Positions 26,497 to 34,912 of a stretch of DNA of 64,000 bases are shown one piece after another. Source of the DNA: Aeromicrobium tamlense. Its GTDB lineage: Bacteria > Actinomycetota > Actinomycetes > Propionibacteriales > Nocardioidaceae. Location: NCBI RefSeq assembly GCF_013408555.1, contig NZ_JACBZN010000001.1, forward strand, positions 3,224,001 to 3,288,000, written 5' to 3'. The first letter of the stretch is position 1; every line of letters starts with the position of its first letter. The notes under the pieces are model-generated. The model did no database searches. It saw only the letters and a list, made by a program, of their open reading frames with translations, and was not told the DNA's origin. The position numbers and the translations under genes were made by a program.

Positions 26497-27611
26497 CGGC
26501 CGTCCGTGCCGAGGTCGTCGAGCGGGTCCGACGACGATTGGCCGCGTCCGGTTCCGAGCCCACGCCGCACTCGGTCGCCGAGGCGCTGCGAGCCGAGGAG
26601 CAGCTGTGGGGCACCACCACGGTGCTCGCCATCGTCGAGCAGCTGCGCAGCGAGGTGCTGGGGGCCGGCGTCCTCCAGCCACTGCTCGACCTGCCGGGCG
26701 TCACCGACGTCCTGGTCAACGGTGCCGAGGGGGTCTACGTCGACGAAGGCGACGGCCTCGTGCCCCGGCCCGAGGTCGGCTTCGCCGACGAGGCCACCGT
26801 GCGACGGCTGGCCCAGCGCCTCGCGGCCACCGCGGGACGCCGGCTCGACGATGCATCACCGTGGGTCGACGGCCGTCTCGCCGACGGCACCCGGCTCCAC
26901 GCCGTGCTCTCGCCGGTCGCCCGCACGGGCACCGCGATCTCCCTGCGCGTGCCGCCGCGACGGGCGATGACCCTGGCCGAGCTGGAGGCGGGAGGGTCCG
27001 TCGCACCGGCGATGGGCGCTGCGCTCCGGGACCTCGTCGCGGCCCGTCGCAGCTTCCTCGTCACCGGTGGCACCGGCTCGGGCAAGACCACCGTCCTCGC
27101 CGCGCTGCTGCATCTCGTCCCGGAGCCCGAGCGGATCGTCGTGGTCGAGGACTCCGACGAGCTGCGGCCTCGGCACCCGCACGTCGTCGGTCTCGTCGCC
27201 CGCCCGCCCAACGTGGAGGGTGCCGGAGCGGTGGGACTGCGCGACCTCGTGCGCCAGGCGCTGCGCATGCGTCCCGACCGGATCGTGGTGGGCGAGGTGC
27301 GTGGGGCCGAGGTGGTCGACCTGCTGGCCGCCCTCAACACCGGTCACGAGGGTGGCTGCGGCACCGTGCACGCCAACGCGCCGGACGACGTCCCCGCGCG
27401 AATGGAGGCACTCGGCATCGCCGCCGGCCTCACCCGCGACGCGGTCCACGCCCAGGTCGCGGCGGGCCTCGACGCCGTCGTGCACGTCGTGCGCCACGCC
27501 GACGGGGTGCGCGAGGTCGCGGCGCTCGCCGATGTCGCGGCCGATGCGTCCGGCCGGCTCGTCGTGCGGCCTCGGCTCGAGGTCCGCCGCGGCCGGGTCG
27601 TCGAGCCGTGA
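26493..27611 (+). CDS. tadA: Tad/Flp pilus assembly ATPase TadA (CpaF)
   Basis: 372 aa. Type II/IV secretion ATPase: N-terminal domain with VTDVLVNG, Walker A GGTGSGKT at 192-199, Asp box VVVEDSDELRP, Walker B RPDRIVVGEVRG and the His box GCGTVHAN. Starts GTG inside the ssd stop (GTGA). Powers export or polymerisation of the small pilins encoded downstream. Confidence 0.94.
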   Translation: MTAVRAEVVERVRRRLAASGSEPTPHSVAEALRAEEQLWGTTTVLAIVEQLRSEVLGAGVLQPLLDLPGVTDVLVNGAEGVYVDEGDGLVPRPEVGFADEATVRRLAQRLAATAGRRLDDASPWVDGRLADGTRLHAVLSPVARTGTAISLRVPPRRAMTLAELEAGGSVAPAMGAALRDLVAARRSFLVTGGTGSGKTTVLAALLHLVPEPERIVVVEDSDELRPRHPHVVGLVARPPNVEGAGAVGLRDLVRQALRMRPDRIVVGEVRGAEVVDLLAALNTGHEGGCGTVHANAPDDVPARMEALGIAAGLTRDAVHAQVAAGLDAVVHVVRHADGVREVAALADVAADASGRLVVRPRLEVRRGRVVEP

Positions 27612-28396
27612 GGGAGGCGGCGGCCCTGCTGGGCGTGGCCGCCGTGCTGGTCTGGCGACCGCCCTGGAGCTGGATCCGCGTGCGGGTCCACCCCGTCACC
27701 TGGCCGCGGCCGGGGCGCCGCGAGCTCGTCCCGGCCGCCGTGCTCGCGTCCGGTGCGTCCCTGACGGTGCTGCCGGCCGCGCCGACGATCCTCGCCTGGA
27801 CCGCGGCGGGGGTCGCGGTCGCCGCCGCCGTGCGCTGGCAGCGCGCCCGTCGGCGTCGGCGTCGGCTCGTGGTCCGCGACGAGTGCCAGGTGGTCATCGA
27901 CGGACTCGTCGGCGAGCTCCGCAGCGGGGTGCCGCCGACCACCGCGCTCCAGCGGCTGGAGCTGGAGGCGCCCGTCCTTCGCGCCGCCGCGACCGCCGCG
28001 GCCACCGGCGGCGACGTGGCGACCGCGCTGCTCGAGCTGGGTCGCCGTCCGGGTGCCGAGGCCCTGAGGGGCGTGGGTCAGGCCTGGGCGGTCTCGCAGT
28101 CGTGCGGCGTGGCGCTCGTCGACACCCTCGAGCGTGTCCGCGAGGCCGCACGGGAGGACCGCGAGCTCGAGCGCGAGCTGGCCGCGGGCGTCGCCCCGGC
28201 CCGGGCCACCGCACTGCTGGTGATCGCGATGCCGCCCCTCGGACTCGGCTTGGGGACGGGCCTCGGGGTGGATCCGCTGGACGTCGTCCTCACCACCGTT
28301 CCCGGGGCCGCGTGCGTCGCCCTCGGCGTCGCCTTCGCGGTCGCGGGCGTGCTGTGGATCGAAGGGATCGCCGACCGACTCGAGGCGGGCGGATGA
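27608..28396 (+). CDS. tadB: Tad inner-membrane platform protein TadB
   Basis: 262 aa. Two N-terminal hydrophobic segments, a T2SSF cytoplasmic domain (about 95-215, LVGELRSGVPPTTALQRL) and two C-terminal helices. GTGA overlap with tadA and ATGA overlap with tadC show tight coupling. Confidence 0.88.
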   Translation: MREAAALLGVAAVLVWRPPWSWIRVRVHPVTWPRPGRRELVPAAVLASGASLTVLPAAPTILAWTAAGVAVAAAVRWQRARRRRRRLVVRDECQVVIDGLVGELRSGVPPTTALQRLELEAPVLRAAATAAATGGDVATALLELGRRPGAEALRGVGQAWAVSQSCGVALVDTLERVREAAREDRELERELAAGVAPARATALLVIAMPPLGLGLGTGLGVDPLDVVLTTVPGAACVALGVAFAVAGVLWIEGIADRLEAGG

Positions 28397-29082
28397 TCGC
28401 GGGTCTGCTCGCTGCGGCAGCCGTCCTCGTGGCTCGCCCGGGGTACGCTCGGCGACGCCTCCGGAGGCTGAGGCGGACGACGACGCCCCGGCGCCTGGAT
28501 CGGGCACTGCTCGTCGCGGCGTGCGCGCCGGTGGGCGGCTGGCTGCTGTTCGGCGCCATCGGCCTCGTGGTGGGCGCGGCGGCCGCACCGTTCGTCCACC
28601 GCCAGGCCGGCCGCTGGGAGTCGTCGCGCGACGTCAGACGGCGGGTCCAGCTGGTGCGGGGCGCGCCGCTCGCGCTCGACCTCGTCGCTGCGGTCCTCGA
28701 GGCAGGCCGCTCGCCGCACGAGGCGGTCCTGGCGGTCGCGGCACACGCGCCCGACCCGATTGGCCCCGAGCTCCAGGCTGTCGCCCTCCGCGTGCGCCTC
28801 GCCGCCGATCCGGCGACGGCGTGGAGGTCACTCGACGGCGACGTCCTCGAGCCGGTCGGCCGCGCGTTCGCGCGGGCCGAGACCTCCGGCGCCGCGATCG
28901 TCCCGCTGATCCGCGACACCGCCGATGACCTGCGCCGGGCCGACCGCGCACAGCGGCGCGAGATGGTCGGTCGCGTCGGGGTCCGCACCACCGTGCCGAT
29001 GGGACTGTGCCTGCTCCCGGCCTTCGTGCTGGTGGGCGTCGCTCCCACGGTGATCGCGGTCGTGGGATCGGTCCGGATGTGA
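28393..29082 (+). CDS. tadC: Tad inner-membrane platform protein TadC
   Basis: 229 aa. T2SSF domain with LALDLVAAVLEAGRSPHEAV and a C-terminal membrane pair ending LLPAFVLVGVAPTVIAVVG. Partner of TadB in the pilus base. A gap of 116 bp separates it from the first pilin gene. Confidence 0.88.
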   Translation: MIAGLLAAAAVLVARPGYARRRLRRLRRTTTPRRLDRALLVAACAPVGGWLLFGAIGLVVGAAAAPFVHRQAGRWESSRDVRRRVQLVRGAPLALDLVAAVLEAGRSPHEAVLAVAAHAPDPIGPELQAVALRVRLAADPATAWRSLDGDVLEPVGRAFARAETSGAAIVPLIRDTADDLRRADRAQRREMVGRVGVRTTVPMGLCLLPAFVLVGVAPTVIAVVGSVRM

Positions 29083-29198
29083 CTCGTCCCCAGCCGGCGC
29101 GCCGCGACGGGAGATCTCCACAGGCTTCCGCGAGGACCGCAGATCAGGGCGCCGGATCGCCATCTTCGGGTGTCACATCATCCGTTGGAAGGACACCC

Positions 29199-29393
29199 AT
29201 GAAGTTGATCGCCACCCTGCGCCGCGTCGCCGACCGTGCCGACGAGCTCGGCATGAGCACCTCCGAGTATGCCGTGGGCACGCTCGGTGCCTGCACCATC
29301 GGCGGCGTGCTGGTGAAGATCGGCCAGTCCGACTGGTTCGGCGGCCTCGTCCGGGACGTGCTCGGCCGGATCCCCGACCTGCTGCCGTTCTGA
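29199..29393 (+). CDS. Flp/Tad pilin-like small protein 1 (DUF4244 type)
   Basis: 64 aa. A basic start, then GMSTSEYAVGTLGACTIGGV, which resembles the Flp processing region (Gly, then a hydrophobic helix with EYA). Start chosen for GGAAGG seven bases upstream. Candidate major subunit of a Tad fibre. It is followed by an attenuating hairpin. Confidence 0.8.
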   Translation: MKLIATLRRVADRADELGMSTSEYAVGTLGACTIGGVLVKIGQSDWFGGLVRDVLGRIPDLLPF

Positions 29394-29400
29394 TCGCCCG

Positions 29401-29430
29401 CCGCGGCACCCGGGCAGCCGGGTGCCGCGG
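29401..29430 (+). terminator. Hairpin between the two pilin genes
   Basis: Perfect 13-bp stem (29401-29413 with 29418-29430) and loop GCAG, 7 bp after the first pilin stop and 21 bp before the second pilin start. Probably a partial terminator or mRNA 3' stabiliser favouring pilin 1. Confidence 0.7.
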
Positions 29431-29451
29431 CCCCACCCGAGGAGTCACGCC

Positions 29452-29652
29452 ATGAAGAAGCTGAGTCGAGCCGAGCCGGGCCAGGTCACCGCCGAGTACG
29501 CCGTCGGTGGTGTCGCCGCCGTCACGGTCGCCGGGGCGATCCTCGGCGGTCCGGGCTCCGTGATGGGCCGGTGGGTCCTCGATCTCGTCACCGACCTCGT
29601 CGCCCGGGCGTTCACGACCACGCTGCCCGATCTGTTCCGGTGGCCGTGGTGA
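29452..29652 (+). CDS. Flp/Tad pilin-like small protein 2
   Basis: 66 aa. EPGQVTAEYAVGGVAAVTVAG shows the same EYAVG core as pilin 1, followed by a hydrophobic helix. GAGGAG lies upstream of the ATG. Possibly a minor or alternative pilin. Confidence 0.75.
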   Translation: MKKLSRAEPGQVTAEYAVGGVAAVTVAGAILGGPGSVMGRWVLDLVTDLVARAFTTTLPDLFRWPW

Positions 29653-29984
29653 GGCGAGGTGAGCGGGGGATGGTCACCGCCGAGACCGTGGTCGTCCTGC
29701 CGTTCGTCGTGCTGGTCGCGTGCGTGCTGGTCTGGGTGGTGTCGCTCGGCGTCGCCCAGATGCGCGTCGCCGACGCGTCGCGCGAGGCAGCCCGACTGCT
29801 GGCGCGGGGTCAGTCGACCGCAGAGGCGCGCGCGGCGTTCCGTGAGGCCGTGCCGGGCGCGCGCATGCGGGTGAGCCGCGAGGGCGACCGGGCCGGGGTC
29901 ACCGTCCGCTACCGGGCGCGGCTGCCGCTCGTGCCGCGGGTCCACCTCGACCTGTCCAGCCGCTCGGTGGCGGTCGTCGAATGA
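29649..29984 (+). CDS. TadE-like pseudopilin
   Basis: 111 aa. RGMVTAETVVVLPFVVLVACVLVWVVSLG is the TadE N-terminal segment (shown in part: Gly-Met-Val-Thr-Ala-Glu-Thr at residues 7-13) with one membrane helix. The periplasmic part is basic. The GTG at 29649 overlaps the pilin 2 stop (GTGA); a GTG one codon earlier is also possible. Confidence 0.82.
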   Translation: MRRGERGMVTAETVVVLPFVVLVACVLVWVVSLGVAQMRVADASREAARLLARGQSTAEARAAFREAVPGARMRVSREGDRAGVTVRYRARLPLVPRVHLDLSSRSVAVVE

Positions 29985-30334
29985 GGAGCGCGGAGCGGGG
30001 ATCGGCCACGGTGCAGGCCGCGGCGGTCGTCGCGCTGCTGAGCCTCGTCGCCTTCGTCTGCCTGCAGATCGCGCTGGCGGTGTCGCTGCGCGAGCGGGCG
30101 GCGGCGGCCGCCGACCTCGCGGCGCTCGCGGCCTCGCGCGCCAGCGTGGAGGGGGCGAACCCCTGTGGGGTGGCGCGCCGGGTGGCAGGCGACAACGGTG
30201 CGCGCCTGCGGGACTGCCGGATGGACGCCGATGTCGCCACGGTCACGGCGCGCGCGGTGGGCCCGCGCTGGTCGATCGGCCGATGGGCCGCCGACCAGCG
30301 GGCCCGGGCCGCCCCCGCCTGGTACCTCGAGTGA
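29981..30334 (+). CDS. TadG/Rv3654c-like secreted minor pilin
   Basis: 117 aa. ERGSATVQAAAVVALLSLV is a TadE/G-type N-terminus, followed by an alanine-rich helix and a Cys pair (NPCGVAR, LRDCRM). ATGA overlap with the TadE gene. Last gene of the locus, ending 20 bp from the convergent BCCT transporter. Confidence 0.8.
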   Translation: MRSAERGSATVQAAAVVALLSLVAFVCLQIALAVSLRERAAAAADLAALAASRASVEGANPCGVARRVAGDNGARLRDCRMDADVATVTARAVGPRWSIGRWAADQRARAAPAWYLE

Positions 30335-30354
30335 GGCGGCGGGGGCGGACGGGT

Positions 30355-32088
30355 TCAGCTCTTCGCGGACTTGTCGATGATCGCGTCGTCGCCGTCGACG
30401 ACGGGACCGGTGGGATCGTCGGACGGGGCCTCCTCCACCACGAGGGCGAAGTCCTCGCCGTGGCGGTCGACACCGGCCAGCACCGCGCCCTCGACCAGGC
30501 TCTGGCCGAGGTCCTCGCGGACGATGATCGGGTCGGTGCTCAGGTCGCGGTAGAGCGACACGCACAGGACGACCATCACGCCCAGGAACGGCAGCGCAGC
30601 GACGATCGTCAGGGCCTGCAGCCCTTCGAGTGCGACGGGGTCGTCGGGATCGGCGATGAGCAGCATGATCGCCGCCACGGCCCCGGTCAACCCGCCCCAG
30701 AAGATCACCAGCCAGGTCTTCGGCTCGATCGAGCCACGCTGGGACAGGGTGCCCATGACGAGGGAGGCCGCGTCGGCGCCGGAGACGAAGAAGATGCCGA
30801 CGAGAAGCATCACCACCACGGTCGTGACCGCGGGGATCGGGTACTGCTGCAGGAGGTCGAACAGCGCGTAGTTCGAGTCGACGGTGGTCTCGCCGCCCGA
30901 GATCGCCTCGGCCTCGCTGATGCCGGAGCCGCCGAAGATCGCGAACCAGACCAGGCTGACCATGCTCGGGACCAGCAGCACTCCGGTGACGAACTGACGG
31001 ATCGTGCGGCCACGGCTGATGCGCGCGATGAACATGCCGACGAACGGCGTCCACGACACCCACCACGCCCAGTAGAAGATCGTCCAGGCGCCGAGCCAGT
31101 CGGCGACGGAGCCGCCTCGGGCATCGGTGCGTCCCGCCATCTGCGGGAGGTACTCCACGTAGTCCGCGATCGCCGTGGGCAGGAGGTTCAGCATCAGCAG
31201 GGTCGGGCCCGCGATGAAGACGAAGGCGGCCAGCACGAGCGCGAGCACCATGTTGATGTTCGAGAGCCACTGGATGCCGCGCGCGACGCCGGACACCGCC
31301 GACAGGATGAACAGGATCGTGAGGGTCACGATGATGAGGACGAGCAGGAGCTCGCCGACCGATTCGACCCAGCCGTTGTGCTCCAGGCCGGCGCCGATCT
31401 GCAGGGCGCCCAGGCCGAGCGACGCGGCCGAGCCGAACAGGGTGGCGAAGATGGCCATGATGTCGATGGCCTTGCCGATCGGTCCCTCCACCCGTCGACG
31501 TCCGAGGATCCTGGTGAAGACGGCCGAGATCAGCTGCGGCCGTCCCAGACGGAAGGTGCCGTAGCCGATCGCCAGGCCCACCACGGCGTAGATGGCCCAC
31601 GGGTGCAAGGTCCAGTGGAACAGCGTCTGCGCCATCGCGGCCTGGACGGCCTCGTCGGTGGCCGCGTCGGCGGTGTTGGGCGGCGGTGCGAGGTAGAACG
31701 TCAGCGGCTCGGCGACGCCCCAGAACATCAGGCCGATGCCCATGCCCGCGCTGAACATCATCGCGATCCAGGAGGCGGTGCGGAACTCGGGCTTCTCGCC
31801 GTCACGCCCGAGCGGGATCTTGCCGTAGCGGCTCGCGGCCACCCAGATCGCGAAGACGACGAAGCCGGTGGTGGCCAGGACGAACAGCCAGCCGGTGTAC
31901 TCGATCACCCACGACTGGGCCTCCGAGGCACGTGCGCCGAGGGAGGCTTGGTCGAGGATTCCCCAGAGGATGACCATGAGGGCCAGAGCGGCTGCGACCC
32001 CGAAGACGACCTTGTCGAGTCTCCCTTCTGGGCGTGGTTCCAGCTCGGGCTCGAATGCGTCGGCGGGTCGGTCGGTGCCGATGGCCAT
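30355..32088 (-). CDS. BCCT-family betaine/choline/carnitine transporter
   Basis: 577 aa, 12 transmembrane helices. The glycine-rich GMGIGLMFWGVAEP of TM3 and the family signature WWVSWTPFVGMFIARISRGR are intact, as in sodium-coupled betaine carriers. A charged cytoplasmic tail of about 55 residues could sense osmotic strength. The ATG at 32088 has GAGGTGAT upstream; the frame extends to 32148, but that extension is polar and unlike the family. Imports compatible solutes. Confidence 0.92.
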   Translation of the reverse strand: MAIGTDRPADAFEPELEPRPEGRLDKVVFGVAAALALMVILWGILDQASLGARASEAQSWVIEYTGWLFVLATTGFVVFAIWVAASRYGKIPLGRDGEKPEFRTASWIAMMFSAGMGIGLMFWGVAEPLTFYLAPPPNTADAATDEAVQAAMAQTLFHWTLHPWAIYAVVGLAIGYGTFRLGRPQLISAVFTRILGRRRVEGPIGKAIDIMAIFATLFGSAASLGLGALQIGAGLEHNGWVESVGELLLVLIIVTLTILFILSAVSGVARGIQWLSNINMVLALVLAAFVFIAGPTLLMLNLLPTAIADYVEYLPQMAGRTDARGGSVADWLGAWTIFYWAWWVSWTPFVGMFIARISRGRTIRQFVTGVLLVPSMVSLVWFAIFGGSGISEAEAISGGETTVDSNYALFDLLQQYPIPAVTTVVVMLLVGIFFVSGADAASLVMGTLSQRGSIEPKTWLVIFWGGLTGAVAAIMLLIADPDDPVALEGLQALTIVAALPFLGVMVVLCVSLYRDLSTDPIIVREDLGQSLVEGAVLAGVDRHGEDFALVVEEAPSDDPTGPVVDGDDAIIDKSAKS

Positions 32089-32205
32089 CGGAGAAATCAC
32101 CTCGGGTCTCTGGTGTGTCTGTGGTTGCAAACCTTTCAACTCTCGCACCGTCGTCCCGGAATGGCCAATCGAACGGAGCCCGGAAACCCGGGGGAAACGG
32201 CTCGA

Positions 32206-34494
32206 TCAGGCGGGTGCGGACGCCAGCACGGCGTCCAGCAGCAGCACCGCTCCGGCCTTGTCGAGCGGGTGGTTCCCGTTGCCGCACTTGGGCGAGACCA
32301 CGCAGGACGGGCACCCGTCGCGGCACGAGCACTCGGCGATCGTGTGGCGCGTCATCCGCAGCCACGTGGCCATCTGCTCGTACCCGCGCTCGGCGAACCC
32401 GGCACCGCCGGCGTGGCCGTCGTGGACGAACACCGTGAGCTTCCCGGTGTCGGGATGCAGGGCGGTCGAGAGGCCGCCGATGTCCCACCGGTCGCACGTC
32501 GCCAGCAGCGGCAGGATGCCGATCGCGGCGTGCTCGGCGGCGTGCGCGGCACCGGGCAGCGCCTCGGGGTCCATCAGGCCGGTGGCGACGTCGGTGTCGA
32601 GGGTCCACCACACGGCCGCGGTGGGCAGCGTGCGCTCGGGCAGGTCGAGTGGCTCCTCGCCGATCACGCGGCCCGTGCTGCGGTCGCGGATCTGGTAGCC
32701 GATGACCTGGCTGGCCACCTCGACGTCACCGAAGGCGACCGTGGCGGGGCCCCACGTCACTCGGCGGCGCTCCTCGACGACGGTGACGGCCGTGGCCGAG
32801 CGTGCGCTGGTGGTGTGGTGCACGTCGGCACGGCGCACCACCGCCGCGCCGTGGTCGGGGTCGTAGGACTCGACGAGGTGGTCCTCGCCGCGATGGACGT
32901 AGATCGCGCCCTCGTGGACCTCGGCGTCGGCGGATCCGGCGTCCACCGTGCCGACGAGACGCCCCGTGGTGCCCTCGACGATCTGCACGGGGTGGCCGCC
33001 GGCGGAGCGGATGTCGGCGAGGTCGGCCGCGCGCTCGCGGCTGGTCCAGAACCAGCCGGCCGCGCGGCGGCGGAGCATCCCCGCGGCCTCCAGCGCGGCG
33101 ACGCCCTCGGCCGCGCGGGGGCCGAACGGGCCGAAGTCGGCCTCGGTGAGCGGCAGCTCCTGGGCCGCGGCCGCGAGGTGCGGGCCCAGCACGTAGGGGT
33201 TCTCCGGGTCGAACACGGTGGCCTCGACTGGCGCGCCGAGCACAGCCTCGGGATGGTGCACGAGGAACGAGTCGAGCGGGTCGTCGCGCGCGATCATCAC
33301 GCCCACGCTGTCGACCCCGGCTCGCCCCGCGCGACCCCACTGCTGCCACAGGGCGGCCCGGGTGCCGGGGAACCCCACCGTCACCACGGCGTCGAGGCCC
33401 GCGATGTCGATGCCCAGCTCGAGCGCGTTCGTGCTGGCCAGACCGAGCAGGTCGCCGGAGCGCAGTCGCGCCTCCAGCTCGCGCCGCTCCTCGGGCAGGT
33501 AGCCGCCGCGGTAGGTGGCGACGCGCCCGGCCAGCTCCGGATCGACCTCGGCCAGCGCCCGCGACGTGCCCATCGCCAGCTGCTCGGCGCCGCGTCGCGA
33601 GCGGACGAAGACGAGGGTGCGGGTACCGCCCACGACGAAGTCGGTGAGCAGGTCCGAGGCCTCGGAGCCGGCCGAGCGGCGCACCTCCACGCCGTCGCGC
33701 GCGGCCTGCAGCGGTGGCTGCCAGAACGCCACGGTGCGCGCCGCGTGGGGCGAGGCGTCCTCGGTGACCGCCGTGACCGGCGCCCCGATCAGCCGCTGGG
33801 CCGACGCGGCCGGCTCGGCCACCGTGGCCGACGACAGCACGAAGAGCGGATCGGCCCCGTAGTGCGCGCAGATCCGCCGCAGCCGTCGCAGGATCAGCGC
33901 CACGTGGGCGCCGAAGACGCCGCGGTAGTGGTGGCACTCGTCGATCACGACCACCCGCAGACCGGCCAGCAGGCGCGCCCACCGGTCGTGCTGCGGAAGG
34001 ATCGTGCGGTGCAGGATGTCGGGATTCGCCAGCACCCAGTTTGCGTGGTCGCGCGCCCACGCCCGCTCCTCGCGGCTGTTGTCGCCGTCGACCGTGGCCG
34101 GGCGCAGGCCGGGCACGCCGGTGGGCAGCCGCCGCAGCTGGTCGGCGGCCAGGGCCTTGGTGGGCGCGAGGTAGAGCACCGACGGCCGCCGGGCGCCGGA
34201 GAGGCCGGACCCGCCGCGTCCCTCGCGCAGCGACTGCAGCGCGGCCGCCTGGTAGACGAGCGACTTGCCCGAGGCGGTGCCGGTGGCCACCACGACGTGC
34301 CGTCGGTCGTGCAGCGCCGCGAGCGCCTCGGCCTGGTGCCCCCACAGCACGTCGGCGCCCTCGGCCGCGAACAGCTCGCGGACCTCGGGGTCGATCCACT
34401 CGGGCCACGGCTCCACCACGGGCTCGACGGCGGGGTGGTGCTGCACGTGCACGAGTCGCTCCGCGTGGCGCGCGAGAACGGGGTGCAGGGGCAT
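32206..34494 (-). CDS. DEAD/DEAH helicase with DUF1998 domain (MrfA-like)
   Basis: 762 aa. Walker A ATGTASGKS (70-78), DEAH-type box VVIDECHHYRG, helicase motif VI QQWGRAGRAG, and a C-terminal zinc-binding DUF1998 module with C-x-C-x3-C-x2-C (CSCRDGCPSC). This is the Rv3649/YprA family; Bacillus MrfA repairs mitomycin C damage. Divergent from bldG as in Streptomyces. ATG 34494 is preferred to a GTG at 34512. Confidence 0.9.
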   Translation of the reverse strand: MPLHPVLARHAERLVHVQHHPAVEPVVEPWPEWIDPEVRELFAAEGADVLWGHQAEALAALHDRRHVVVATGTASGKSLVYQAAALQSLREGRGGSGLSGARRPSVLYLAPTKALAADQLRRLPTGVPGLRPATVDGDNSREERAWARDHANWVLANPDILHRTILPQHDRWARLLAGLRVVVIDECHHYRGVFGAHVALILRRLRRICAHYGADPLFVLSSATVAEPAASAQRLIGAPVTAVTEDASPHAARTVAFWQPPLQAARDGVEVRRSAGSEASDLLTDFVVGGTRTLVFVRSRRGAEQLAMGTSRALAEVDPELAGRVATYRGGYLPEERRELEARLRSGDLLGLASTNALELGIDIAGLDAVVTVGFPGTRAALWQQWGRAGRAGVDSVGVMIARDDPLDSFLVHHPEAVLGAPVEATVFDPENPYVLGPHLAAAAQELPLTEADFGPFGPRAAEGVAALEAAGMLRRRAAGWFWTSRERAADLADIRSAGGHPVQIVEGTTGRLVGTVDAGSADAEVHEGAIYVHRGEDHLVESYDPDHGAAVVRRADVHHTTSARSATAVTVVEERRRVTWGPATVAFGDVEVASQVIGYQIRDRSTGRVIGEEPLDLPERTLPTAAVWWTLDTDVATGLMDPEALPGAAHAAEHAAIGILPLLATCDRWDIGGLSTALHPDTGKLTVFVHDGHAGGAGFAERGYEQMATWLRMTRHTIAECSCRDGCPSCVVSPKCGNGNHPLDKAGAVLLLDAVLASAPA

Positions 34495-34577
34495 GGGGGA
34501 AGTCTCCCCCACTGCCCTGACGGCGCCGCGCGTGCGTTCAGGTGGGAAGACGTGCCGCCGGATGATTGAATTCGGAC

Positions 34578-34910
34578 ATGGACCTCACGCTCACCGAACG
34601 GGAGTCACCCCCGTTCCACGTGGTCGAGGTCGCGGGGGAGATCGATGTCTACACCGCGCCACGCCTACGTGAAGTCGTCGTCGGCGCGATCGACGACGGA
34701 CACACCCGCCTGGTGATCGACATCGAGAACGTCGCCTTCCTCGACTCGACGGGCCTCGGCGTGCTCGTCGGGGCGCTGAAGCGCGTGCGGGCCGACAACG
34801 GCTCCCTCGACATCATCTGCACGAGCGAGCGGCTCCTGCGCATCTTCGCGATCACCGGTCTCGACAAGGTCTTCGGCCTGCACACCTCGATCGACGAGCT
34901 GGTCTCCTGA
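34578..34910 (+). CDS. bldG: Anti-sigma factor antagonist BldG
   Basis: 110 aa STAS domain. [13 protein letters not shown] and [19 protein letters not shown] match Streptomyces BldG closely; Ser57 in DSTG is the phosphorylation site. Divergent from the helicase as in Streptomyces (SCO3549/SCO3550). The cognate anti-sigma kinase usually next to bldG is missing here; a methyltransferase gene follows after 2 bp. Controls alternative sigma factors by partner switching. Confidence 0.88.
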   Translation: MDLTLTERESPPFHVVEVAGEIDVYTAPRLREVVVGAIDDGHTRLVIDIENVAFLDSTGLGVLVGALKRVRADNGSLDIICTSERLLRIFAITGLDKVFGLHTSIDELVS

Positions 34911-34912
34911 CC

